Positions 1 through 12,384 of a stretch of 64,000 nt of DNA are shown here, one piece after another. The stretch comes from Nereocystis luetkeana (taxonomy: Eukaryota > Sar > Phaeophyceae > Laminariales > Laminariaceae), in assembly GCA_031213475.1 (NCBI GenBank), contig JARUPZ010000026.1, forward strand, positions 248,001 through 312,000, written 5' to 3'. A program made the translations under genes and the position numbers. Numbering within the stretch: the stretch's first letter is position 1; every line of letters begins with the position of its first letter. The notes beneath the pieces were generated by a model. The model was not told the DNA's origin, made no database searches, and saw only the letters and a list, made by a program, of their open reading frames with translations.

Positions 1-2483
1 AACTTGGAGCGGCGATATCTCGCTCATATTTGTTTTTTCACAAAATGTAAAACACTCCCATGGGTGCAGGTCCCATTGGCCCGATTCCGATGAGTTTTCG
101 GGATCGTATGGTCAGTTGTTTGCACATAAAACGAAACACATTCCTCCCCATATTAAGGTTTTCTGTCATGTTCTCTGCCAAAACCCGGCAAAGAAGAAAA
201 CTTTTCACTTGACATAAACCTGGTCGGCGACATCTGTTCGAAGCCGGCCTGAAAAACAAAAAATGGACCCCACGTCAAAACCAAACAAAATCACCGAAAA
301 CATTCACTGATAGTGCGAATATCTCGCCAGCAACAACAAAAAACGATAGCTACAAAATATCCGCCTGAAACAGAGCATTTAAGAGGTGTATCCCATGACA
401 CCAAAGGGGACGTTCTGTCGTCCAGGATAATTTCTTACTATACGTATGGTGAAATGATGGCAAACACTTAACCGGATGGACCATACAGTCAGTATATACG
501 TATACACCGGGCAATTCATCTACAACGCCGAATTCCTTTGGATCGACGCTACGTAAATAACCTTATCTATCTACTGTAGTCTTTCAAATAATAAACTTCC
601 CACTGTGCGCGGCGAAACCTAGGTTAAACCACACCCCTCGCGGACGTCCTGTGGTTCGCTGTACTTTGTAGTCAGCACTACTTCTTTCACACGTGTCCTG
701 TGTCCTTGCTCGGGGCCTTGGTTGCGAGTTAATATGTATTCGACGAGTCGACAACAAACATGCTGCTTGCCGATAGTACACCCAGCATCCCATCAAGCGT
801 ATGGGGCGTAAGCTCAATGCCCTCGCAACACGGGACACACCTCTAATCTAGACCACCACCAAGATGCACCACACTCTTTGTCGATCAACAGGTTCAGCCC
901 AAAGCGCGTGTCACGGTGGGGGTAGCACCTACCTGTTGTTTATGAGGCTCTCACTTACTTCTCACCTGAGGAGCTTCATGCTTCGCCCAAAAACTGACGT
1001 TTTGAGGACATATTTAACCCGACCACCGATTCCACGGCCTTGGTCTAGCTGCTAGATCGAATCTTACTCTGCAACACAAATGAGATACGGTGTACTTTAA
1101 TTCCTCTGTTGAGGAGCTTCGTCACTCTCAATCACAATTATTTCGGCAAAAACGTGCTGCCCGTCATTGCAAAGTTCTCCCATCGTAGCACGCGCCGGAA
1201 ATCAAACAGTCCCAGTCGGAAATCAGCCGGACAGATTTCAAACTCCAGTCGTTCAGGCGTTGGGCCCCCCGTTTGTTCTAACCATTTTGGATTGGACCAA
1301 ACGCTGCCATCGATCAACCGCATCTCCGACCAGCCTGGGAAAATTCAAACTTCTGGACCTTTGTCGAACCGCACGAAATAGAGTTGTCGCTCATTTAACC
1401 ACCAGCACCTGTCACGCGGGCATACACTGGTAGAGCCATACGGCGGAGCGGCAACCTTGCCCCCCAGCGTGGCATGACGGTACTGTACTGTGGGGAAATT
1501 CGAGTTCCCTAGAATCGATGGTTGTGTTGGCTCAAAATTTCTGCCATTATTGTGAGTGAGTGCGCAAGGGGCTGACGGAAGTAGTCCCCACGTACATACA
1601 TACCTGTCCCGCTATCCGAACACTGTCACTACGCGACATCACTAAATGGGAATTCATAATTTCAGGCTCGAGTGTAGACGAAGAAAAGAAAGCGGTCAAT
1701 GTTGTACTGAAGTTGGAGAAGGACACCCCGTCTTGCATATTTTTAGAGCCTGGCGCACCCGAGCTCGGAGAAACCCCGGGAAGCTGTAGATAGAGTTTTT
1801 TTTTTATTGTCGAACAGGGGCAAGCCGATACGGGCACCTGGCCCGCGTGGCTCGATACCGAAAACGTATCAAAATGACGCCATATACCAGGGTATCGCAA
1901 TGCGTGGCCCACCTCACAGTATCGAGCACACATCAAAGTCGGTACGTAATATCCATGACACTCGACCAAGGTTCAGAGCCTGCGAATAATACAGTAAAAG
2001 TCGAGACAACGTTCAACCGAGAAAACATGTACATATGATACCTGGTATAAGCGATGATTTTACCGGAATCAGTTAATTACCGGTATTGTATCGATTTGCC
2101 ACGCGAACCATTCTCTGACGAATAACCGAGACACATCGGATATATATATATACATTCCACGTGTTGTCATTGGGATTATATTTCGGCTCCTCTCCCGATT
2201 TCTATGTCGCTGAATATCTTATGCGCGCCTACGACCTTTTCGTCAAACTCGATGACATCGGCGCCCTCGATCTTCATTCAAGATCGTCCCGGCTGCGTTA
2301 TCAAACATCTCCTTCATTCTCTCTCGGTCGATTCCCCGCCCCTTGAATTTCTGAGGATCCTGCTCCATTATTTATATCAGAGTAGGAGATAGTCACCTCT
2401 TCTTCCCCTGAGGTCCGAGGGGGGTCATGCGGACCGGCCTTCTCGGCATTCTCCTGGAAGCGGAGAAGAAGGTTGCGGCGGAA
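1..2483. other. Gene-free sequence, nothing recognised
   Basis: I find no conserved domain, RNA gene or mobile element here. All open frames are short and unlike any family I know. A short TA run lies at about 2140-2152, and one TACCTGGTA palindrome at 2039-2047. The longest minus-strand frame, about 2301-2678, runs into the D1 repeat and is treated there. Confidence 0.5.
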
Positions 2484-3023
2484 GGGGGGGGGGGTGTACT
2501 CGATAGAAGAGGTGTACTCGAACTCATGCATGGCCGTAGTCGTATGACCATAGACCCTCGTATCCCTACAATGCCGGGACGGAGCATGTCGGGTTTTCAC
2601 CGACCAGGCAGACATTGCTTGCACCAAGCGCGAAGCGCCGTGAGGTGTCCGGCGAGTCGCATGAAGGGTGAGCTGCATCCTACTATTAACAAGAACCGCT
2701 TTTAAAGCGGACTTGCATATATATGTATGACAGCTTCAATGAGTTGATTTAATTTCCGGTCAGACATTTCCAGAGACAGCAATGGGAGTACTATGTAACT
2801 GCCTCTTGGGTGCCTTACCTTGAACACTACGTTATACGATCTTTCCCTATTGTGCGGAGTAAAGGTTCTTTATCTCGCACAAATGATCTAACTCGACACC
2901 CAGCTGTGGGCGACCGCCAAAAAAAACAAAAACAACGGTACCCTGGTTGTCTAGCTCACGTAGTGAGCGGCATGTTTTACAGTGTCGTTGCCAACCGACG
3001 CCAACCCAACCTATAACAAATAG
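2484..3023 (+). repeat. Dispersed repeat D1, copy 1
   Basis: A unit of about 530 bp recurs inverted at 10721-11231 and direct at 47629-48180. It starts just after an 11-G run (2484-2494) and ends in CAACCTATAACAAATAG followed by purines. On the minus strand it holds a short frame shared by all copies (residues such as MLRPGIVGIRGSM), broken in this copy by a TGA where copy 3 has TGG. The terminal homopolymers recur at the same edges in the other copies. Known class: not recognised. It could be a non-autonomous transposon or a decayed element end; I found no clear terminal inverted repeats. Confidence 0.75.
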
Positions 3024-3086
3024 AGGGAGGCGGCGGAAGGGGGGGAGGAGGATAGAGGGCGTCAATCCTTCGCTCTGTGTGTCACA

Positions 3087-3198
3087 CTCCTCCTCCTCCT
3101 CCTCCCCCTCCTCCTCCTCCTCCTCCTCCTCCTCCTCCTCCCCCTCCTCCCCTTCCTCCTCTTCCTCCTCCTCTTCCTCCTCCTCCTCCTCCTCCTCC

Positions 3199-3231
<33 letters not shown>

Positions 3232-3993
3232 TCTACTCCTTCCCTCCTCCCTCCTCTTCTGCTCCCTATCTTTCTCCTCATTCTCCTCTTGTTCCTCGTT
3301 GTCCTATCTTTCTGCTCCTCCTCCTCCTCTTCCTCCTTTTCCTCCTCCTTTTCCTCCTTTTCCTCCTCCTCCTCCTCCTCCTCCTCTTCCTCCTCCTCCT
3401 CCTCCCCCTCCTTCTCCCCCTCCTCCCCCTCCTTCTCCCCCTCTTGCTCCTCCTCCCTGTTTCCTCCTCCTCCTCCTCCTCCTTTTCCTCCTCCTCCTCC
3501 TCCTCCTCCTCCTCTTCCTCCTCTTCCTCCTCTTCCTCCTCTTCCTCCTCCTCCTCCTCCTCCTCCTCGTCCTCCTCTTCCTCCTCCTCCTCCTCCCCCC
3601 CCTCCTCCTCCTCCACCACCTCCTCCTCCTCCTCTTCCTCCTCCTCCTCCTCCTCCTCCCCCTCCTTCTCCCCCTCCTGCTCCTCCTCCCTTTTTCCTCC
3701 TGCTCCTCCTCCCTTTTTCCTCCTCCTCCTCCTCCTCTTCCTCCTCTTCCTCCTCTTCCTCCTCCTCCTCCTCCTCCTCCTCCTCTTCCTCCTCCTCCCC
3801 CTCCTCCTCCTCCCTTCCTCCTCCACCACCTCCTCCTCCTTCTCCTCCTCCTCCTCCTCTTCCTCTATCTCCTCATCCTCCTCCCCCTCCTCCTCCCCCT
3901 CCTCCGTCTCCGTCTCCTCCCCCTCCCCCTTCCCCCCCTCTTCCTTCGCTTCCTCCTCCGCCTTCTCTTCCTCCTCTTCCTCTTATTCCTCTT
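3087..3993 (+). repeat. Giant pyrimidine tract, mostly (CTC)n
   Basis: About 900 bp in which the plus strand is almost only C and T: CTC/TCC repeats with CTT and CCC interruptions. Purines appear at only a few points. All three plus frames are open by composition (runs of Ser, Pro or Leu), and the minus strand reads as Glu/Arg runs. These are not genes. A mirror-symmetric purine/pyrimidine tract of this length is a strong candidate for triplex (H-DNA) formation and for length instability. Confidence 0.97.
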
Positions 3994-4823
3994 CGTCCCA
4001 ACCCTTTGGCCTCAACAAGGGAACGCGATTCATCAAATATCGCGAACCAGAGACCAACAAGCGCCTGCTCGGGTCACCCCTCTCCGCTCTTCATTGCCTT
4101 CAGTGTCCGAGTAGACGACGCTAGGCTTGAGAGGTTGGCGCCCCCCCCGCTGGCCTGCTTTCTAACCATACCCGTTAAGACAGGGGGTAGATACAGCACA
4201 CGTGGTGTGTAACTCCGGTAAAAGACTCGTCTCGCGGGTCGCTGATCGCTGACCATCCACTTCTTTGAGATTGCACTGTCGGTCGGGCGTTTTGAAAGTG
4301 AGAGACATGCATTTCCCATGCAGATCGTTGCTGTCGCGTCCCGCCTCCGTAACGGCTGATGCGCGGCAAGGGGGACCCTCCACGAGGAACAGTGCGGCGT
4401 TTGCCCGGCGCGGTCAACCGGCGCCATGCTGATCGTCGTGTGCCGATAGCAACGAACTCGGAAGAGAAAGGACTACGGACCAACGCCCAGACGGTAGGGT
4501 GACTCGTGTACTGAGCCAAGCAGGGGAGACTATGAGGGGTTTTAGTGGGTTCAAATCCCATACTACCTCACTGACTCGGGAGAGATGATATCTAGTAAGA
4601 GACTCAGGTGCCTATACAACCTCGGGAGTGAACCACACTTTAATGACGGTCACAGACAGGCCCGACCAAGGTGGAAGAAACGAACCGGGTTCGAACCGGT
4701 ACACGAAAAATTGAGAAGTAAGTGTGGACAGGGGTTTCCTCTCGCTCTCCGGGGCAGAAAAAAAAAGAGAGAAAGGACTACTGTCATCCCCTGTTTATGT
4801 GCTGCACCGACCGTACTCAAGAA
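3994..4823. other. Gene-free sequence with tRNA-box-like scraps
   Basis: No gene is supported. Two pol III B-box-like strings are visible: GGTTCGAACCGG at about 4688 and GGTTCAAATCCCAT at about 4545. Neither is accompanied by a foldable acceptor stem or D-arm. They probably come from tRNA-derived repeats like those elsewhere in the window. The minus-strand frame at 4175-4561 matches nothing I know. Confidence 0.4.
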
Positions 4824-5390
4824 GGTGTTGCAGCGAGTGGCGCTGGGGTGAAAGGTTCATAGCCTTGTGACTGTTGCAACTCGGGGTATAAGGAGAATAC
4901 TACGGCGCGAGACATCGGTTCTGATCAGTGTCACGTCGTGTCTATTTGTATCGGCAGAGGGTAAGATTTGGTTAGCTCCTCTGGGCGAACCTTGTAGGAA
5001 GAGGGAGGGTCCCCGGTGTAGGAACGCCTTTGGCCTCGGGTAAATAGCCAGTACGGAGATTCTCGGAACACCCGGCGTTCAGTAAACACCATCAAGTAAA
5101 CCAAAGACAGCCAAACCCAAGTGATCTGCGATACCCGTCCAATCGACCCCCAGCCCCTTGGGCCCTGCCTTGCCTGTTGCGCCCGTTATCGTGCCTGTGG
5201 CGCTTCGTTGATTATTCACTCTGGCTCCTTGCAACTACCGCCTTGCATCGATTCACTTTCTGCGAGTCCCGATCATTACTGCACGAGGGCACTTCACGAA
5301 CTCTCAAACAACTGGTTAGCCGGCCTCAGAGATCTAACGAGCGTGGATCCTTTTTAGGGCCTGAGAACTGTAGCCTGCTGTATCATGGTG
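4824..5390 (+). repeat. Dispersed repeat D2, copy 1
   Basis: A 567-bp block is repeated at 43586-44150 and 49642-50182, all on the plus strand. Shared landmarks in order are TGTTGCAGCGAGTGGCGC, GTTAGCTCCTCTGGGC, AAGTGATCTGCGA and the TTAGGGYCTGAG end. In one frame all copies encode a Pro/Val-rich hydrophobic stretch; here it is interrupted by stops. Family not recognised; it may be a decayed retroelement segment. Confidence 0.75.
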
Positions 5391-6789
5391 ATCGCAGGCT
5401 GATCGAGGTGCATGCAGAAGATCGGAGTGCTTGCAAAACGTTTGCAGGAGATTGGAGTTTGTGAAAAACTATGAGATGATACATCGTGCTCTTGTATCAT
5501 CTCACGTTCGATCTTGTATAATATTTTATCGTATGCCTGGTACATGTGTGCTTCCACATGTTTTTGTTGCTGCCTGCCTGGTATGATGGTCCTACTTGGA
5601 ATGCTGTTATGTATGCACGCTGCCAATAGTGCTCCGCCTGTTTGTTTTGTTCTTCTTTGAAGATATTTGACTGGTCAATGTATGCAGGCATACACGTTGC
5701 TCGTGCTCCGTTTGCCTGTTGCTCGTTCTCGTCTGTTCGCTTGTTGGTCGTGATCGCACACAGCCGGACAGGTTCGTTAGTACATTTCTGCATGCTTTTG
5801 ACCACATGTTGGCTTCAAAACCGATTGCAAACGATTGGTGTCGATACAAACTAAAGGTGCCGTACACATAACTATACGCATAGTCTCGTGTACCCGAATC
5901 TAACAATGTTGAGCCTTACGCCGTATGGGCGTGCATAACCCTAGAAGTCAATGAAACCCTCGACAGCACAGCGCATTGTTGATTGATGAACACGGAAATT
6001 TCAAGACAACCACGTACATTTTGGAAATGGGAATTCTTGCTCCGATTTTAAGACTAAATCAGTAGTAATACGTTCCTTCTCCTTGGCCTTGTCGATCCGA
6101 CCAGTGGAGGGTACCGGTACCTGGTACCTCGAGCCTGTTACCGGTACCTAGACGCGTTCTACTATAGAGGTAGCCCATTTATGCTCAAATGGATTCTGAA
6201 TGACGGGGTTTCTTAACCCAAAATCGTCGGAATGTCATTCTTGTTTCGGAAAATGATGTGTTTGCGTACTCAGGCCATGAGGTGTTTTCAACGTGATGCA
6301 AATATGCTTTTGCTGTAGGCATGTTCGGTTGGGGGATGGAGCTCGTCAAGTCAGGAGCCTCAGGAACGTTAGGGTGAACGTCTATCGTAGAACGCCTCCC
6401 AAGTATATGCGAGGCGCCGACCTCGTCTGTGTACTGCATTACTCGTGGTGCGCTTGCTTGATCACGCTGACGGGGATTGCACCCCAAAAATCGTGGATTA
6501 GGTTCTCCGCGGCCCTTCAGGCCTGCGGCAACGATGGGGCTCCGTCGCGAAAAGGGCTCCGTAGTATGGAGGGGAGAATTGACAGGAGATCCCACGTGAG
6601 TAAGCAACCGAGTGGACAGAAAGGAGGCGGGTGTGGCGGGTCGGGGGTGCTACATCCGACACGTTAGAACCAAGGCAAGAATAAGAGCAAGCAGGTGAAA
6701 TGTGAAATGGTTGAAAGCTGCTCGAAACAAAACGAAAGAGGGGCCGAAAAACGCGGCGAGTTAGTCGAGGACCACTCGATTGAAGGATC
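5391..6789. other. Gene-free sequence, nothing recognised
   Basis: No domain or RNA gene is visible. The overlapping frames at 6185-6607 (minus) and 6293-6667 (plus) are shadows of one another with no recognisable motif. A perfect 12-bp stem-loop lies at 5472-5504. A cluster of GGTACC-type palindromes lies at 6110-6150. Confidence 0.45.
5472..5504. other. Perfect inverted repeat (hairpin)
   Basis: TGAGATGATACA (5472-5483) is followed after 9 bases by its exact complement TGTATCATCTCA (5493-5504). It has no T-run that would suggest a terminator, and no flanking gene. Function unknown. Confidence 0.85.
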
Positions 6790-6804
6790 GAGAAGGCGAG
6801 TTAA

Positions 6805-8102
6805 CCGGGGGCGTATTCAACGCCCGTACTCTGACCGTCAACCGCAAAAACGGTCTTAGTCAAGCCGAGGAGATTCTAGAGGTCTGAGGCAACGCCAGTG
6901 TGATATTGTTGGGTTGCAGGTAGGAGGCGAGAACAGGCGAGAAGGGGATTGTATGGATTTACAGCAGCGGGCTTTACTGTGCACTGCAGTGGAGCTTGCG
7001 CATGTAGTACGGAGGCTAAGGATCAACACGGAGTAGGGATGGCCATCGAGGAGTCGATCTTGCACGATGTCGACAAGGGCGGACTGGCTGTCTGTGGAGT
7101 ACCCCACTGCTCGACTCATGAAGGTGCGACTGAACTTGAAGCGGAAATCGAATGGGACTTCGTTTGTGGTTGCGTACGCTGCGACTGATGACCACAAATC
7201 AGCCCCTGACAAAGACCGTTTGTGAGGCACACTAGGCAGCGCAGTTAGTTGCTGAAGTGCCTAAACGAGATCGCCCACTTACCACGATGGATGCTAGCGC
7301 TCGCACTGGCGCAAAGGGGGAAGGTTGCGTCGATGACAAGGTGCTGATTGCTTATGGGCGGGACACGCTGAATGAACAACGGACGGCGTCTGCTGGCATT
7401 CTCAGCAAAACAACAACTTGTGCCCTTGTCAATAAGTTCTTTAGGGCACCCAAGCTCAGAATCTCTTGCCCTTTCCAATGTCTAAGTCGTGGGAGAGGTC
7501 TATACCGCCTCGATTTTATCCTCACAAGAAAACCACACAGGCCACTCGTACGAAATGTCACTGTGCGTCGACCTGCTCTAGTGAAACCTGAATCAGATCA
7601 AGCCCTAGGCACAGCAGACATCCGTCTGCTTGGACGCTTTTCCCCTAACCGCCGCAAACTAGAGATAAAGGGCAGACGGGCAAATGCCTTGCAACAACCG
7701 ATGACAAACCCCCAATTGCGGAGAGCTTTCACTGGAAGATTCATTCCCCTACCCCCTGGCACGGATGTGGATGGTATGGCGGTGGCGTTCGCTGAAGCGA
7801 TGCTGTCGACAGCCGCAAACATCGCGCCACGTGAAAAGTGCAGTCAAGGACCAGCGGGGTGGTATGCTAGCAAAGAAAAGAAGGCGGAAATGCTTGCGGC
7901 GTGGCAAGAGAGGGAAACGGCGAGAGAGGTATTGGGCGCGGATCCAAACTGCAGCAGCCTCAGGAAGTCCCTAAAATCAGCTGGGAAACGCCTAAACCTC
8001 GTGAGGATCGAGGCCGTGCAAAGATTCTTCGAGACATTCGTCAGTCAACTTGAGGCACGCATCAAAGAGGGTGACCTTTCTTGTTTCTTCGAGCACCCCT
8101 AG
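6805..8102 (+). pseudogene. LINE endonuclease (APE-like) remnant
   Basis: Degenerate copy of an apurinic/apyrimidinic-type endonuclease that in LINEs nicks target DNA to prime reverse transcription. In order I see AFNARTL (cf. TYNVRTL) near 6808, a SFVVAYAATD relic near 7157, MDASARTG near 7287, an LDFILTRKPHRP block near 7512, and ESDQAL near 7591, where the catalytic family motif is SDH, so the essential His is replaced by Gln. The first part (6805-7256) has many stops. The part from 7257 to 8102 is one open frame of 281 residues ending in the linker that precedes the RT. Non-functional. Confidence 0.8.
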
Positions 8103-9535
8103 GGGATGGATTTCGAGGAAAATAAATCGTGCAACTCGCGATACATATAGGAAGCAGTGGACAGTTGGCTCCGTGACATGGGGCTCATTCGCGATCGGTG
8201 GGTACAATGGTTCATCTCTTTGCTCAATATGAAGTCGCCAACGCTCGACCTAAATATCGTCGAAGAGCTCAAGGTATGATCCCCGTGCACACCTCTCGAT
8301 GATTTGCCATCGACCTTTGAGGTGGAGGAAACCATCGAGAGCATGTGAAACCGAAAAGCGGGTGGACCCGATGAGATTCCCGCTGAACTGCTCAAAGTGG
8401 CCTTAGGTGGAGATCGCGATGGCAACCACCGTATACTAGAACAGTTCCATGCCACTGTGGTGGCGATACGGCAGGGTGGGGGTGTGCCGCGAGAGTGGGA
8501 ATATGCCACGATCATAGTGCCGCCCAACAAACGGACCGGACTGAGTGCGGTAACTATCCAGGCCTTTCGCTCGTAGCACACGACTAGCAAGGTTCTCCTC
8601 AAGGTAATCGCCAATTGCCTCAGCTATTACTGCGAACGGGGGGATATCTTACTAGAGGAGCACATCGAAGGGTCTATCTGGTGGACCGTGCTCGCTCGGC
8701 TCGGCGTACCAAAAAAGATGCTCGCGGTTATGCGCCACCTCCACGATGGAATGGTTCAGTTGCCACAGTCTCGTGGTGTGCGTGCATCAGTTCTGAGAGA
8801 GCAGCCACTAGGCCTGCATGCAAAGTACTCGAGATAGGAGCCACCGCTCCGGGCTCCTTTCGGCACGATGCAACAAACGCCTGTTTTCACACCAGCTTTT
8901 GTATCATTTCCTAGACTTCTAGCCCGCCCAATGCTGGGCGTACGTGCCACGCTCACACTCTACCCACGTTCATGCACAGACTGCACATTGTACCACGCAG
9001 CCTGCGGTCCGTGTTGGTGAGCCATCGTAAGCGCGGTGCTCGTTTGGAGTAGTATAGCGCCGACGGTAACCGGCAAGGCTACGTTGGGAGCTACGAGAGG
9101 TTGTGGGTTGCATCGGCCGCACATCCGTTCGTGTGGGTAGGCGTTTAGCTCCGGGTTCAGATACATCACCTCCCTCCGATTAATACGCCCATCTACATCT
9201 CTGGAAACCCTGCGATCCTTGGAAAAATTGCTGTAGCACAGCGAGGGGCAGAGGGCCTACGGCAAGGATGAGTGTTTGCACCATTGGTTTTGAACATGTT
9301 TTTTACAGCCGTACTGCGTGTGGCGGTGGATCGGTTTAGCGCCGATGCAGATGTGGTGAAGGATATATATGGCGTGCACCAAGGTGAAGGGGGAGGGGGG
9401 GGGCGAGGACGGCCGGAGAAAGGGCGAGTTAAAACCCAGGAGACTGTGGAGGAGCCGCAACCGATCTGGGGAATGCTGAATGCAGATGACGCGGGGGCAT
9501 CGTTTCCAGACCGAGGAGCAGCGCTGCGAAGATGA
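8103..9535 (+). pseudogene. LINE reverse transcriptase core, remnant
   Basis: Fragments in several frames match the N-terminal and palm regions of the LINE RT: a GGPDEIPAELLKV block near 8360, a REWEYATIIVP block near 8490, LARLGVPKKML near 8692, and VLNMFFTAVLRVAVDRFSAD near 9290. The active-site relic GMLNADDAG near 9470 has Asn in place of the Tyr of YADD. Between 8830 and 9280 the homology is lost, so a deletion or replacement has removed the fingers/palm core. A G-run near 9389 lies inside the frame. Non-functional. Confidence 0.7.
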
Positions 9536-9679
9536 TGGCATATATATATATATTTATAGTGCGTGGTTCGTTCGGATTGACGGTTTGGGCTTGGGACGCC
9601 AAGACGGAGGCCATGCGCCTGATGACGAAACGCATGGATACGGTCACTTTGGTCACTGAGACAGCCGGTCAATACCACC

Positions 9680-10428
9680 ACAGGTGTGCAAACTAACCAC
9701 CAAGTCTGTGTACCTTGGGGCAAATGTGTGCGAGAACGCCAACCTCATTACCGAAGGGAACCGGCGCGTGCTGCTGGCCAACCTACGCTTCAGACTGTGT
9801 CGTTTGCTAGCGTACGATCAGCCCATCGCACCGCTCCGGCTCAAAGTACGGATGCTCAAAGCCGAGGTAATGGGGGCCATGCTTTACGGGTGTGTCACGT
9901 GGAGCCCCACCGTGGGACATCTCGCCATATTGCGGACAGCTCACCACCGATTGCCCCCCCGCAGCATCGGATGGAAGAGGAAGCCACGCGACGGCTACCA
10001 TATGCTTCCATAGACAGACGCACAGGCCAAGACTGGCTATAAAAAACGTCGAGACGACGGTACGAAAGCGAATGATACTTTTCGCGAGGCTTGGGGATCG
10101 TATGGGCAAAGAGAGACTACCAAAGCGAGTGATGGTTGGAGAACAGAAGGGGGGGAAATGGTTACTTGGGAGGCAAGAAGAGGACTGGGTGGGTTGTCTC
10201 GAACGCGACCTGTCGTCGTTTAACCCATTTAGGACTGCAGTCCCGTTTTGGGGGCGAGCCGGTCAGATTCTAGGCAGTTTGTCTGGGAAACAGGACTGTA
10301 GTCCTGAAAGGGTCAGCTTGCCCATCGAAGAGGAACAACGCACACTAGCAGCGAAGAAATCGGGCGAGTGGTTCAGACGTCTAGAAGAAGCGGCAGAGCA
10401 GTTTACACATGAAGCGCTGCCTCATTGA
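9680..10428 (+). pseudogene. LINE RT C-terminal (thumb/connection) remnant
   Basis: Two overlapping frames carry [39 protein letters not shown]-like and NVETTVRKRMILFAR blocks. They correspond to the [27 protein letters not shown] and [16 protein letters not shown] blocks of the LINE at 35.5-40.3 kb. The end, near 10428, aligns with the RHIVRWH-type C-terminus of the family. At least one frameshift lies near 9900-10030. Confidence 0.75.
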
Positions 10429-10720
10429 GGAGAAGAACACTATAGCAAAGCGACGAGCGCTTGAGGTACAAAATGCCCAGCAACTTAATGAAGACGCCGT
10501 TTGGCCCAAGACCCGGGGAGGGGGGAAGAGGAGCCGCGTTGAAGGAGGCGAAACAACACCAGTTAGGCCGGTGAAGAAAGTGGCGGCACCCGCCAATTCT
10601 TGGCACTGGCCGTCTTTCTAGTTTAGATGCCCAGTGACTACTGCCTGATGCTGTGATACAATCCCTGTTTTATTTGTTTTTGTTTTTGTTTTTGTTTGTT
10701 GTGATACCCCCCCCCCCCCC

Positions 10721-11231
10721 TATTTGTTATAGGTTGGGTTGGCGTCGGTTGGCAACGGCCCTGTAAAACATGCAGCTCACTACGTGAGCTAGACAACCAG
10801 GGTACCGTTTTGTTTTTTGGCGGTCGCCCACAGCTGGTTGTCGAGTTAGATCGTTTGTGCGAGGTAAAGAACCTTTACCCCGCACAATTGGGAATGATCG
10901 TATCACGTAGGGTTCAAGGTAAGGCACCCAAGAGGCAGATACATAGTACTCCCATTGCTGTCTCTGGAAATGCCTACACCGGAAATTAAATCAACTCATT
11001 GAAGCTGTCTTCCATATGCAAGTCCGCCTCAAAAGCGGTTCTTAGTAGGATGCAGCTCACCCTTCATGCAACTCGCCGGACACCTCACCGCGCTTCGCGC
11101 TTGGTGCAAGCAATGTCTGCCTGGTCGATGAAAAGCCGACATGGTCCGTCCCGGCATTGTAGGGCTGCGAGGGTCTGTTGTCATACGACTACGGCCATGC
11201 ATGAGATCGAGTACATCTCTCCTATCGAGTA
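10721..11231 (-). repeat. Dispersed repeat D1, copy 2 (inverted)
   Basis: Reverse-complement copy of the repeat at 2484-3023, running from CTATTTGTTATAGGTTGGG to the TACTCGATAG edge. It is bounded on both sides by C runs (10707-10720 and 11232-11245), the complement of the G runs flanking the other copies. The internal minus-sense family frame reads MVRPGIVGLRGSVVIRLR here and is cut by the same TGA as copy 1. Confidence 0.78.
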
Positions 11232-12331
11232 CCCCCCCCCCCCCCCTCGTACCCTGCTATTATGCGTCGGCTGCGTCACAATATTGTGGGACCCTTTCGG
11301 CATTCTTCATTTCTTTCCGATTCTTTAGCCCCCCCTGGGTCCGTCTGTCTCTGTCCGCTTTGCTGTTTGGGTCGGTTGTGTCGTTGTTGACCCACCAACT
11401 GGACATGTGACTGCCGATTTTTGTTTTTTCGTTAGTTCTTTGTCGCTACCCTCTTCTTGCCTTCTTGCTTTCCGTCTGGTCTTCTTGTGACGTCCCTATG
11501 TTGGTCCATCAACTGGCTATATCATAGAATTCTGAACCGATCGTATCAGCATACAGCAACCTTATCCTCGGGACTCGGTCTGCGTCCTGAGAGCATGTTT
11601 GCTTTGTTATTCTTCCTTGTTTTTTCTCTTGTATTCCATCTCTCTACCGTAGATCATTTAATATAACTACCGGAGCGGATGAGGCCTCCTGCCCCGGGCA
11701 GGAAATCTCATCTGGTACTTCCCCCCGCGCTGAGTTAGCGTGTCAGGTACTCTGCGCGGGGTTACTACCTGTATATGATCTGATTATACAAACATATGAA
11801 TACTAATCCTACTGCCGGGAGGGTGGGATGGTCTCACGAAATGTTGAGACCAACTCTTCTCCCGAGGTTTCGGGAGGGAAAAGAAGAAGTGACCTCGTTG
11901 CGATACAAATAAATTCCAAGATATTTCGACATCATCGATGATCCAGAGTTTGTGCCAATTTTCGAGCCCATTGATTGGATCTCCATTTTTATCTGTTGTA
12001 TTCCGTCTCTCTCTGAGGACCATTTAATGTAAGTATTATTGGATTGCATGAGACTTCCTGCGCCGGCCTGTCGTCCCGCCCATACTTCGTTACGCCACCT
12101 TTCAGATTGCCTTTGTAGTTGACCACTGGTCAGGGACAGAGTTGTCAAACGCAAACTTTCACTCAGTCTTTTTCTGCACAACAAGCAGCAAAATCCTTTT
12201 CGAACTCTGGGGACAGTGGTAGCTCGCTAGCGTCCGTCCTCCCACTCGAATGGCTTACATCGTCGTGATGTGGTTCGGCGGCTCTGCCCTCCGCAGGTCG
12301 GTTTGCAGGTTAGCTATCATACGGGCTGCGC

Positions 12332-12384
12332 AGAGAGAGAGAGAGAGAGAGAGATAGAGTGAGAGAGAGAGAGAGTGAGAGAGA
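12332..12384. repeat. (GA)n microsatellite inside YR-1
   Basis: About 53 bp of GA repeats with two GT interruptions. The paralogue has only GAGAGAGAGA at the matching place (about 19326), so the expansion happened after the copies separated. Confidence 0.9.

Larger units (their letters stand above)
6790..10430 (+). mobile_element. Decayed RTE-like LINE, divergent family (LINE-4)
   Basis: Collinear remnants of an endonuclease followed by a reverse transcriptase, matching the better-preserved LINE at 35.5-40.3 kb segment by segment but only distantly. Remnants include an endonuclease start near 6805, the MDASARTG motif near 7287, a ...GGPDEIPAELLK block near 8355, a NADDAG active-site relic near 9479, and the RMLKAEV...YGCVTW block near 9850. 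Stops and frameshifts occur throughout. It represents an older, distinct LINE lineage from the other copies. Confidence 0.85.

Noticed and set aside
2947-4212. Open frames of up to 421 codons (Ser/Pro or Leu runs plus, Glu runs minus)
   Set aside because: They exist in several frames at once only because the tract is pure CTC-type repeat and contains almost no stop codons. There is no domain outside the tract.
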